Positions 1 to 7,382 of a DNA stretch of 13,736 nt are shown here, one piece after another; the stretch's first letter is position 1; the number at the start of each line of letters is the position of its first letter. Below the pieces are notes generated by a model, which saw nothing but the letters and a program-made list of their open reading frames with translations, was not told the DNA's origin and ran no database searches. A program made the position numbers and the translations under genes. The stretch lies in the NCBI GenBank assembly GCA_036939975.1, contig JALLPB010000676.1, forward strand, positions 1 through 13,736, given 5' to 3'. Source of the DNA: Cyclostephanos tholiformis. Its lineage: Eukaryota > Bacillariophyta > Thalassiosirophyceae > Thalassiosirales > Thalassiosiraceae.

Positions 1-82
1 CTTATTTTACCCTTAGTTTGACCTTATTTTACCCTTATTTTACCCTTATTGAACCATTAGTCAACCCTTAGCAAACCCTTAT
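1..82. repeat. Degenerate ACCCTTA-type direct repeats at window edge
   Basis: The first 82 bases hold at least six copies or near-copies of ACCCTTA, several separated by TTTT so that the best unit is ACCCTTATTTT (11 bp). Later copies drift to AACCCTTAG and AACCCTTATG. It resembles but does not equal the CCCTAA telomere repeat, because the T count differs and the spacing is irregular. It may continue left of the window. It could be a local satellite or the edge of a mobile element. Confidence 0.6.
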
Positions 83-240
83 GTACGGCCCGTCTCAATT
101 GATAATAAGGCGGTAGTAATTTTTACTTAACCTCATGAAGAAATTGTTTGTTTGGAACTTCTTGGTCCCCGAGCAATCGTATTTTTATCATTATTTTTTA
201 TGGTTTTATACCTAGCATGGCAATATAGTACTATACTATT

Positions 241-543
241 TAAGATTGATAAAATTAAAAGGAAACGTTTGCAATTTGGCGGGAAATTTTTTTCAATCTT
301 GACAGACCGCGTAGGATGTCGACTAAAATTGCCATACCTCTTTTTCCAGAAGGTCTCTCGAATTGTCTGGTACACCGAACGAAAGCCTACGGGATCTTTT
401 TTTTCAACTGCTTCTTATTTGTTTTTAGTCGTAGAGATTCCCACATATGTATGGGGTCAAAGTTTAGTAACGCTTCAGTGATTTTCGTACGTCAAATGCT
501 CCCGCCAAATCCCAAACGTTTCCTTTTAGATTTATCAGTCTTA
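241..543. repeat. 44-bp inverted-repeat pair enclosing ~215 bp (foldback/MITE-like)
   Basis: Positions 241-284 match the reverse complement of 500-543 with about five mismatches. The shared core is AAAAGGAAACGTTTG followed by TTTGGCGGGA. The 215 bp between the arms codes for nothing recognisable, and the open frames across it look accidental. This shape fits a miniature inverted-repeat element or a foldback. No clear target-site duplication is visible at the outer ends, so mobility is inference. The inner end of the left arm (275-286) reads TTTGGCGGGAAA, which matches a classic E2F-type site, possibly by chance. Confidence 0.6.
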
Positions 544-812
544 TATGTGATCTTATATGTTACTCTGATTTTACACATGTAGAATTAAGAATAGAAATTA
601 TGTCTATTGCCAAATATCAACTTCTTGTAACTTCATGGAAATTAAAACCATATTATCGATTTACAAAATTTATTTTAAATGCTTGTAATATCATATAATA
701 TTGGCAAGCTGAACTAGGTGCCATCCAATATTACATGACAGATGTTGCATGTAAAATTTAATTTAACAACCTAAATTCAATTTTATATGATGACATGACC
801 ATGTAATTTTGA
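544..812. other. AT-rich non-coding sequence
   Basis: No supported gene. From about 685 the sequence begins to share short motifs with the tandem unit that follows (variants of ATGTAAAATTTAATTTA and AATTCAATTTTATATG), so 685-812 may be a third, strongly decayed partial copy of that unit. Confidence 0.4.
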
Positions 813-1298
813 CTGAACTAAATCCGTTCAAAAAATCTGATTCAGCGGTATGTAAATTCAATTCTACAGATGTAAATCCAATTTTATATACATACATGAT
901 GGAACATGTAATTTTGGCATTTTTAATCCAATATTACATGGTGATGAGATCATAGATCCAATTTTACATGAGTTGGTTTCCATGTAATATCGGATGTCAC
1001 AAAAAAAGCCCAATTACAATCATCCTGACCAAAAAAAACACAAGAATGAAACTGTGTAATATCAGCTGAACCAAATCCGGTCAAAAAATCTAATCCAGTG
1101 GTATGTACATTCAATCCTATGGATGTAAATCCAATTTTATATACATGATAGAACATATAATTATGGCAATTTAATTTAAATCCGATATTACAAGGTGACG
1201 AGATCATAAATCCAATTTTACATAAGTTGGTTTCCATGTAATATCAGGTGTCGTGAAAAAAGCCCAGCAATTACATTCATCCTGAACAAAAAAAACAA
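813..1298. repeat. 253-bp unit, about two tandem copies
   Basis: Copy 1 starts at 813 (CTGAACTAAATCCG) and copy 2 at 1066 (CTGAACCAAATCCG). They stay alignable to about 1298, through shared blocks such as GATGTAAATCCAATTTTATA, GGTTTCCATGTAATATC and AAAGCCCA..ATTACA..CATCCTGA. Small insertions and deletions separate the copies, and copy 2 lacks the last ~20 bp. Inside each copy an AT-rich submotif of the form ATGTAAAT(C/T)CAATTTTA recurs, so the unit itself may have grown from a shorter repeat. No coding capacity was recognised. Confidence 0.8.
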
Positions 1299-1813
1299 AT
1301 TGATCAAATTGAAAACTCCATATAGTGCCAAGTTTATATGAATTCATTGATTCTATGAGGTGCATTTTCATGTAAATTCAATTTTAAGTTTTTGCTGAAA
1401 AATGTTAGCTGTTACAGATCCGATATTCAAGTAAATCGACTGTCGAACAAGACTCAGTTTGCCAATGTGTCAGCAACATCTTTTTGGGGGGAAAATTGCA
1501 AAAGTTGTTTTGTACACAATCCAGGTAGATTGGTGGCATTCACTTTCAAGGGGCAATGCTTTAATCAAAATGATTATTTATCCTAGAAATACAACTATTA
1601 ACACACTTGTTGGAGCTCTCCCAACAGTCTTCTTGACTTGCTTCCCTAGTTTGCAGCAATGGCATCTAAGCTCAACAGCGGCCAGCTCCTGTGCGCGTTG
1701 CTCCTATGCAATTTTCTCACCAAAATCTATGTTTGTTCCCACCTAAAACATTGTTTGCACTTTGCCAAAGTACTGCATAGGTTGTAATTCTGCCGCGTCA
1801 AATCCAAACTCGC
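1299..1813. other. Intergenic 3' flank of the sulfotransferase-like gene
   Basis: One more copy of the ATGTAAATTCAATTTTA motif lies at about 1370-1387. The rest contains short open frames on both strands (for example 1459-1746 and a 42-codon ATG frame at 1659-1787, plus strand). None has a recognisable domain. The part next to 1813 should include the 3' UTR of the minus-strand gene, but no confident polyadenylation signal could be placed. Confidence 0.4.
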
Positions 1814-2850
1814 CTAACTCAAACCCATTTGAAAGCCGTAAAGATATTGAGAATACGCATAGAGTTCATAATCGAATTTGTTCCTCTCCAAGATCATTTG
1901 CCATGCGGCCGAGCCCTCCTTTGAGTCCTCATCAATCAGATCGGACGTGCCGTACATTTCCTTGCCCATCTCCTCCAGAATGGCATTCTCAAAGCAGGTC
2001 ACGGTCCTATCATTCAACTTCTCACCGTTCATCGCGTTGTCCCAACCAAAGTACCTCGCGAAGTGCCTTATCGCTCCAAGGACGTCGCTGAACAGACCTA
2101 TCATTGCCTTGCGGCGCAGTATCTCCTTCGCAGTGTACATATCCTCCGCGGTTAGGATCCTGTCCTTCTCCTTGCCGACCAGCGTCCTCGTCATCCAGTC
2201 GTCGACAACGTAGTCGCTTTTGGCGAACTCGGCATATGTCATTCCCCTCCTGTCTTCGACCTTCATCAGTTTGCCATGATCCCACCGCCGTATGTAACGG
2301 AAGCGAGCAAATTCCCTCTCGGACGGATGTCGTACGACCACAATGAGCCTGCCCCGGTTCGTCGTCGAGAGGAGTTCCGACGATTCGTGCAGGTGCGGGG
2401 AGTGTATAATATCGGCAGCGCCCGATGATCCTAGTCCTAACGCGCTAGCCCTCGCTATCCCCTCGGGCGTCGACAGGTCGACGTTCAGGTACCTCCTCCC
2501 CCGGATCAACACCGTGGACAAACGAGATTGGTCGTCCACTGCGACCTCCGCCTCCGCCTCCGCCGTATCGTCCTCGAGGAGGCCCCTCCCGTCGCTCGCC
2601 TGGACTAGGCCGAGGCACGATCCAAGGGCGCTCTCGATCATAGATCCGCCGGCGAAGGGCAGCCCCCAGAAGAATGGCACGTCGCTGTACATGACGGCCT
2701 CGTGCACCCTAACGCTGCCGTATCCGTCCATTTCGATCGATGCCGGGACCCTGACAGTCCCACGTGCCCAATCGGCGAGGTTCGCGTCGATCGTTCGGGA
2801 GACCGCGGCTCCTGGGATGGGCTCGGGGGCATCATCTCCTGGAAGAATGA

Positions 2851-2886
<36 letters not shown>

Positions 2887-3794
2887 CAGGAATGGTGATA
2901 CGAAGTGCTCCGGCCCGAGCGGACCAAAAACTAACGTTGATCGACACGATTCGAGTGATTCGAGTCCTTACCGACCGTCCAATCGATACCCCACGACAGC
3001 GACGTCGACGAACCGTCCACGTCACGGGCGGCGGAGGGATGAGGCTCGAACCAATCCTCGGCGGTCCGGGGGGACGCGAAGTTCATCACCGTCAGTACCA
3101 CCCCGGCGGCGAGGAGGACGAGGCACGTGCCGAGGTAAACGAATCGTCGAAGGGGGGGGGAGAAGACCATGCCCCCCAATTTCGTTCGCATTACGTCGAG
3201 GTGCGATCCGTGATATTGAGCGTCGTGCATCATCGCCTTCGCGTTCGCGACGTCGTCGACGACGACGACGACGACGTCGTCATCGCCATTTTCGCTCGGC
3301 AACGTCATCGACGACAGGCCGCCGCAGCCGTTGTCCTTCCTCGACGATATGACCCCCCTCCCGGAAATCGCCTCCGTCCTCGCGATGGACGTGCCGCCGC
3401 CGCCGGAGGCGAGGGCGCGTACCTCGTCCATGTCAAGCTCGATATCCTCCTCGACTCGCACGTGCACCAGGAAGTTGCCGGACGGACTCACGCCCATTTG
3501 CGGCGGCGGCGGGAGAGAGGGCGGGATAGGGGGGGACGGCGTCGACGGCGATGGTCCGTCGGCGCGCCGCCGCCGCCGACGACGTTGTCGTTGATCCCGA
3601 CGGTGGTGGTCCCGCCACTCACGTTGCATCGTCGGCCGTCTCGTCGGATGGTCCAGAGAGTCGTAAGTGGGGAGGGAAGACGACGACGCCGATGCCGCCG
3701 CCCCTCCTCCTCCTCCTCCTCCCGCCCCGACGCCGACACCGACGTGGCGGGGAAGGATCCTGCTCGTCCTCGTGGAGGAGGAGGACAACGACAT
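1814..3794 (-). CDS. Type II membrane sulfotransferase-like protein, two exons
   Basis: Coding parts on the minus strand are 3794-2972 and 2838-1814, giving 615 residues. The start is the first in-frame ATG, with A at -3. Residues 1-215 are low complexity: Gly run 25-31, seven Arg at 71-77, Pro-rich 82-98. Residues 218-239 are a clear membrane segment preceded by RR, so the anchor is probably type II with a lumenal C-terminus. The globular domain (about 310-615) follows the pattern of a diatom-expanded P-loop sulfotransferase-like family: DVPFFW (327-332) before the 5'-PSB site, CLGLVQAS (349-356), NVDLSTPEG (393-401), a 3'-phosphate-type motif VVVRHPSERE (441-450), WMTRTL (489-494), LTAED and LRRK (503-518), then EGSAAW and a C-terminal YLYGFQ. 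Such enzymes move sulfate from PAPS to sugars or proteins in the Golgi. Oddity: the PKTGG-like signature is PFAGG here (335-339), without the Lys that contacts the 5'-phosphate, so activity is uncertain. The family call comes from memory of motif order, not a search. Confidence 0.8.
2839..2971 (-). other. Spliceosomal intron, 133 nt, phase 1
   Basis: On the minus strand the donor reads GTCG|GTAAGG (intron begins at 2971) and the acceptor TTCTTCCAG|GAGATG (intron ends at 2839). Joining 2972 to 2838 restores one frame across a split Gly codon (residue 275). The upstream frame otherwise runs into a TAG within the intron, and the downstream frame has no start of its own before the catalytic-type domain. 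A run of 34 T lies 13 nt before the acceptor and acts as an extreme polypyrimidine tract. Confidence 0.85.
2852..2885. repeat. A34/T34 homopolymer inside intron
   Basis: There are 34 consecutive A on the plus strand, which is T34 on the coding strand of the sulfotransferase-like gene, between the donor and the CCAG acceptor. Length is likely to vary between alleles and sequencing reads. Confidence 0.95.
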
Positions 3795-3893
3795 CGTGAT
3801 CTCTGTCGAGTCTAGAGAGGGATTTGTATCGTCATGTCCTTCCCAACAATTATTTGTTATCAAAAATTGTATTTGGCCCTATGAATGATAGCA

Positions 3894-3966
3894 TCCGGTA
3901 TGATGTAGGTGGTTAACATACTTGCCTTTCACGCAGGATCCCGGGGTTCGAGTCCCCGTACCGGAA
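3894..3966 (+). tRNA. tRNA-Glu (anticodon UUC)
   Basis: Complete cloverleaf. Acceptor stem TCCGGTA/TACCGGA (seven pairs), D stem ATGT/ACAT around AGGTGGTTA, anticodon stem CTTGC/GCAGG with loop CTTTCAC, anticodon TTC at 3928-3930, four-base variable loop ATCC, T stem CGGGG/CCCCG with loop TTCGAGT, and discriminator A at 3966. It decodes GAA and, with wobble, GAG. The B box GGTTCGAGTCC (3945-3955) is intact, so internal RNA polymerase III control is expected. No CCA is encoded and there is no intron. A nuclear gene is most likely. It diverges from the sulfotransferase-like gene, 99 bp from that gene's start codon. Confidence 0.96.
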
Positions 3967-3972
3967 TTGTTG

Positions 3973-3978
3973 TTTTTT
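3973..3978 (+). terminator. RNA polymerase III T6 terminator
   Basis: Six T residues begin seven bases after the tRNA-Glu discriminator base, the usual place for a Pol III stop signal. Confidence 0.85.
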
Positions 3979-4204
3979 AACATAATATTATCTCTTTACT
4001 CCTTCTTCGCCTAAAACGTTACTACTATAGTCATAACGGAATCATTTTTTTCGAACAACACTTATTAGAGTAGGAGTTACTTACCATACTATTTAAGTGG
4101 AAAGTCGTAGGAGTGACTCCGTGGACAACCGAAAAAGTCATCGTCCCCATATTATATTATTATTTTTTAACATCATCTCTCTCCATCCCCACGCATTCTG
4201 TAAC
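3979..4204. promoter_or_regulatory. Presumed 5' flank of the 980-residue gene
   Basis: This AT-rich stretch between the tRNA terminator and the first ATG of the plus-strand gene must hold its promoter and 5' UTR if the gene is transcribed as drawn. There are TATA-like strings near 3980-3990 and 4150-4165, but none can be singled out. An in-frame TAA at 4094-4096 shows that the reading frame does not extend further left on the same exon. Confidence 0.35.
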
Positions 4205-7147
4205 ATGATGAACCCGGACGATGACGGTATCGACGACCTCGAGGGAGGATCGGGAGTCGGAGCTGCAGCAGCAGCAGTAGCAGCAGCGGGAGGAGGAGGA
4301 GGAGGAGTTGCGGTGGGACGGGAACGACGGGACGTCCTCGCGAATAATAACCGTCACGACGGCGACAGAGGGACGGGCACGGTCCGCGCCGGCGGGCCAT
4401 GCCGCGGCGCCGACGATCCTCCGGGGGGGGAGGATCCTCCCGAGGAGAACTACGATGTCGGATACTACCACGACGGCCACGATGACCGCGAACACGACCT
4501 CGACGATGATGACCACGACGACGATGACGACCGCCACGACGACGACCACCACCACGATGCGATGATCGCATGTCGCTCCTCCTCCGGGGGGGGGGAGGGG
4601 TCGTCGTACCCACGCGATAACGGAGTCGATCGCCTCGATAATGATCGTCGACGTCATCGAGATGACGAGCTGATGTCGTCTTTTTTGACCACGACGACGG
4701 AAACCGAGATATTCCACAGGCTGCGCGATCGACGTCGACGTAATGCAGACGACGACGACGACGACAACGATCGATCGATATCGATATCGATGGCCGGATC
4801 GAAATCGATATCGTCGCCTCGAGGCGAAGGCATCGATCGTGCGTCGATTATTTCCCCCTCGTTATTCCGCGCCTCCTCATCCCGAGGAGGGGGGGGGGAC
4901 ATCGTCGTCTCGCGCGCGTCGAGGACGGTTGCCCCCGCCCCCCCCCGCCGTCGTTCTTACTACTACCCCCCCTCGTCGCGCGACGGTCAATGTGCCACCG
5001 ATCCGTCGTCATCGTCGTCGCCGTCGTCGTCGTCTTGGTCGATGTCGCATCGTCGTCCTGGATCGCGGGGGGGGGGGAAGACGTCGACGACGGAGTACTA
5101 TTACGACGGCGTCAATTCGTCGGATGGGACGCCCGTGATAGATAACGGCACGGCCGGGGGGGGTGGGGGCGGCGTGCGCGGGGGGGATGATGATGGAAGG
5201 ATTCATCATCGCGATGATGATCGTCGCGATGGTCGTCATCGTCATCATCGCACGGGCGGCGGTGGCGGTTCCCATCACGATATAGATCATTTGCGCGCTA
5301 GGTCGTCTTCGTCGTCTTCGTCGACGAATACGAATACGACGAACGGTGTTGACGGTCGTCGCATTCGTCGACACGATCATCGACATCGTCGACCTCCTCG
5401 CGGCGTCGGCGTCGGCGGCGTCGGCGGCTGGCACGACGACGAGCATTCGAACGACGGCCTCCGCCGCGACTGGGGGGGATGGTCGGTCCTCCTGACACCC
5501 CGCCGGAGCGGTGCGACGTCGATGTCGTTTCGATCGCTCGCGAAGCCCGGCCTCCTCCTCGGGATGGGAGTCGTGGTCTCGATGCAAACGGGCCTCATCG
5601 ACTTGGGATTGGAGAGGAATCTCTTCCTTAGGGGTGGAGGCGGCGGGAGGGACGTGCCGGGATCGGCGATGGAATTGGATGCGCCTCTGCCGACGAGCGC
5701 GTTGACGAACGAGGAGGGGGATGATGCATCGGTGGATACTAGGAGGGAGACGGAAGAGGAAATCGTCGAACGCGATTCGAAGGATGATGATGCGGAAGTG
5801 AATAACGAGGATGGAGACGCGGAGGATGTCATGCAGATATTGTTGGAAGACGACGAATGGGATGGGACAAAGAATATGACGGGGAAGTTAGTACACGGCG
5901 GGACTGTGGTGGACGGTATAACGTACGCCGCGGGTCAGTCCCCTCTCCTGCCGAGTGACTTCGATGCGTCCGCCACCGAGGACGTTATCGGGCGCGCCCA
6001 AACTCAAATGCGGCAGCAAGAAGGGGAAAATCAGCAACAGCTGCCACCGCTGAAGCGGCAACAGCAAAAGCCGCAGTCCTCGGAGGAATATTTTCGTCGG
6101 GAGGTAGAGAATTTGATTCTCAATAGGGACGCGAGGATCGGAATGGCCGATGACGATGAGGGTGATGTTGACGACTTTCTCTTTCCCACTGCTCAACAGA
6201 ACGTTGTGCCGTCAAATGGCGAGGGTGGTTATCATCAGAAATCAAATGTAATATTGCAGCAACAAGGCACGCAATCGCAACAGCAAACACAATTCGAACA
6301 ACCAATGTATGTACATACTGTTCAACAAAACGTTGTGTTGCCAACTCGTGATGGTACTGGGTTTAAGAAATCAAACCTGATGCAACAGCAGTATCAACTT
6401 AATATACAAAGTGGACGAACTAGACAAGGGGGAACAACTGATTTGAATGACTTTTTCACTCCTCAACAAAACATTGCGTCGCCAAATGTTGATCGCACTG
6501 GGTTTACGAAATCACATGCTAAAATACAACAACGTGCCCCGGAATCGCAACAACGAGCACCACCAAAACAGCCAAAGTATCTCGAAAAACTTATGATGCA
6601 GGGAATGCGTGAGGATCTCCTCTTCCGGGCGAAGAAAGAACCGGCCAGCGGGCGTGACGATAAGGGGAATCCTAACGGTATCGTAATCAATGACTCCAAG
6701 GAGCATCTGTCCGAAAGAATCGAAGACATTAAGAATGATAATAGAGAAGAACCTGTATTGCTCGAAAAAGTTGAAGAAGGTAAGAATACTTATGGAGAAG
6801 GACCAGTAGTGCTCGAAACAACTGAAGAAATTACGGATAATGGAGAAGGACCAATGATCAATGCTACAATTAGCGTGCTCCCCAACCAGATCGTCAATGA
6901 TGATCCAAATAATAGAGAAGGATCAGTGATCAATGCTCCAATAAGCGTATACCCCAACCAGATCGCCGATGATGATCCAAATAATGGAGAAGGTCCAGGG
7001 AGCAATATTACAGTTAGCGTGTACCCTGACCGGATCGCTGATGATGATCCAAATAATGGAGAAGGACCAGGGAGCAATGCTACAATTAGCGTGTACCCTA
7101 ACCATATCGCCGATGACGATCCAAGGTTGTGGGGCGGTGGGGGATGA
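4205..7147 (+). CDS. Asp/Arg/His-rich single-anchor protein with C-terminal 24-residue repeats, unknown function
   Basis: A 980-codon frame starts at a tandem ATG ATG with A at -3. Upstream in-frame codons are only GTG, so a longer start is not used. Residues 1-435 are low complexity, with Asp, His, Arg, Gly and Ser runs built from GAC/GAT/CGT triplets. Residues 449-469 form one moderately hydrophobic segment, preceded by RR and RSLAKP and followed by acidic sequence, which suggests a type II anchor with the C-terminus lumenal or outside. Then come an acidic part (about 495-560), a Gln-rich part with three degenerate 43-47-residue repeats (QQNVV or QQNIA cores), and four 24-residue repeats (879-974). 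N-glycosylation sequons occur at 557 (NMT), 886, 934 and 958. No known domain was recognised. Diatom cell-wall or secretory proteins can be repeat-rich and acidic, but that link is only a guess. The stop may be premature (see findings). Confidence 0.75.
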   Translation: MMNPDDDGIDDLEGGSGVGAAAAAVAAAGGGGGGVAVGRERRDVLANNNRHDGDRGTGTVRAGGPCRGADDPPGGEDPPEENYDVGYYHDGHDDREHDLDDDDHDDDDDRHDDDHHHDAMIACRSSSGGGEGSSYPRDNGVDRLDNDRRRHRDDELMSSFLTTTTETEIFHRLRDRRRRNADDDDDDNDRSISISMAGSKSISSPRGEGIDRASIISPSLFRASSSRGGGGDIVVSRASRTVAPAPPRRRSYYYPPSSRDGQCATDPSSSSSPSSSSWSMSHRRPGSRGGGKTSTTEYYYDGVNSSDGTPVIDNGTAGGGGGGVRGGDDDGRIHHRDDDRRDGRHRHHRTGGGGGSHHDIDHLRARSSSSSSSTNTNTTNGVDGRRIRRHDHRHRRPPRGVGVGGVGGWHDDEHSNDGLRRDWGGWSVLLTPRRSGATSMSFRSLAKPGLLLGMGVVVSMQTGLIDLGLERNLFLRGGGGGRDVPGSAMELDAPLPTSALTNEEGDDASVDTRRETEEEIVERDSKDDDAEVNNEDGDAEDVMQILLEDDEWDGTKNMTGKLVHGGTVVDGITYAAGQSPLLPSDFDASATEDVIGRAQTQMRQQEGENQQQLPPLKRQQQKPQSSEEYFRREVENLILNRDARIGMADDDEGDVDDFLFPTAQQNVVPSNGEGGYHQKSNVILQQQGTQSQQQTQFEQPMYVHTVQQNVVLPTRDGTGFKKSNLMQQQYQLNIQSGRTRQGGTTDLNDFFTPQQNIASPNVDRTGFTKSHAKIQQRAPESQQRAPPKQPKYLEKLMMQGMREDLLFRAKKEPASGRDDKGNPNGIVINDSKEHLSERIEDIKNDNREEPVLLEKVEEGKNTYGEGPVVLETTEEITDNGEGPMINATISVLPNQIVNDDPNNREGSVINAPISVYPNQIADDDPNNGEGPGSNITVSVYPDRIADDDPNNGEGPGSNATISVYPNHIADDDPRLWGGGG
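6188..6588 (+). repeat. Three degenerate Gln-rich protein repeats (43-47 residues)
   Basis: Copies begin at 6188, 6317 and 6458 with ACTGCTCAACAGAACGTTG-like sequence. Each encodes QQN(V/I), then a G(Y/F)xK(S) motif about 12-15 residues later, then a Gln run. They sit in frame in the predicted lumenal part of the 980-residue protein. The spacings (129 and 141 nt) are multiples of three, so selection has kept the frame. Confidence 0.7.
6839..7126 (+). repeat. Four tandem 72-bp units (24-residue repeats)
   Basis: Units begin at 6839, 6911, 6983 and 7055, each exactly 72 nt. The protein unit has the form NGEGPxxNxT(I/V)SVYPNxIADDDP. Units 3 and 4 are the most alike, which suggests the array grew recently at its 3' side. 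Units 1, 3 and 4 carry an N-x-T sequon, while unit 2 has NAP, which cannot be glycosylated. The array ends abruptly inside the next expected unit, and the frame then stops after six codons. Confidence 0.9.
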
Positions 7148-7382
7148 TTATGATTTTTATGAACAGTCTATTCTCGGCGCGCACACCATACTCACACCCT
7201 CACACCAAGAGTGTCAGCCAATCAGAAAGGGCGAGGTCTTACAAATAGGAGTCAAACGAAACAAGACTTATGGTACTTTTGGGAAAAAGTTGATAGTGTC
7301 ATGTATGATTAGTCCGCGCAGGTTCATCAACAGTTTTGTTTGTTATATGCCCCCCCTCCTCGGGGCATATGTAAAAAGATAA
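7136..7382 (+). other. Open +1 frame just past the stop of the 980-residue gene
   Basis: If one G is skipped in the G5 run at about 7138-7142, translation passes the TGA and stays open to TAA at 7380-7382, adding about 80 residues that begin GDDYDFYEQS. This keeps the acidic character at first. The later part is unrecognised and ends in the 7345-7370 hairpin, so the true tail could also stop earlier or be an intron-containing end. Either a sequencing or allelic indel, or a genuine stop, fits. Confidence 0.3.
7345..7370. other. 9-bp perfect hairpin ATATGCCCC/GGGGCATAT
   Basis: ATATGCCCC and GGGGCATAT flank an eight-base pyrimidine loop. It lies about 200 bp after the stop codon of the plus-strand gene, so it may fall in its 3' UTR. 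The function is unknown. Confidence 0.6.

Noticed and set aside
1..82. True telomere repeat
   Set aside because: The unit is not CCCTAA, spacing is irregular and the copies drift, so it is only telomere-like.
152..582. Overlapping plus-strand frames of 109 and 88 codons
   Set aside because: They lie across the inverted-repeat element, overlap each other in different frames and have no recognisable feature; the hydrophobic start is what T-rich DNA gives by chance.
813..1298. Possible CRISPR array
   Set aside because: Only two long (253-bp) copies, no short regular repeats with unique spacers, and the window is eukaryotic.
2343..3815. 490-codon plus-strand open frame opposite the sulfotransferase-like gene
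   Set aside because: It is a shadow: GC-rich triplet sequence keeps the antisense frame open, it translates the A34 run as poly-Lys, it has Arg/Asp/Gly runs and no domain, while the minus strand gives a coherent family protein across a proper intron.
3795..3863. N-terminal extension of the sulfotransferase-like protein to 3863
   Set aside because: The codon at 3863 is TTG, not ATG. The first in-frame ATG is at 3794, so the extension is only an open stretch.
4097..4204. Start of the 980-residue gene at 4097
   Set aside because: The codon there is GTG, not used as a normal nuclear start. The first ATG pair at 4205 has a suitable context.
4160..5832. Several antisense frames rich in Arg, Val or Ser opposite the 980-residue gene
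   Set aside because: They are products of GAC/GTC and CGT/ACG triplet repeats read in other frames, with homopolymeric composition and no domain.
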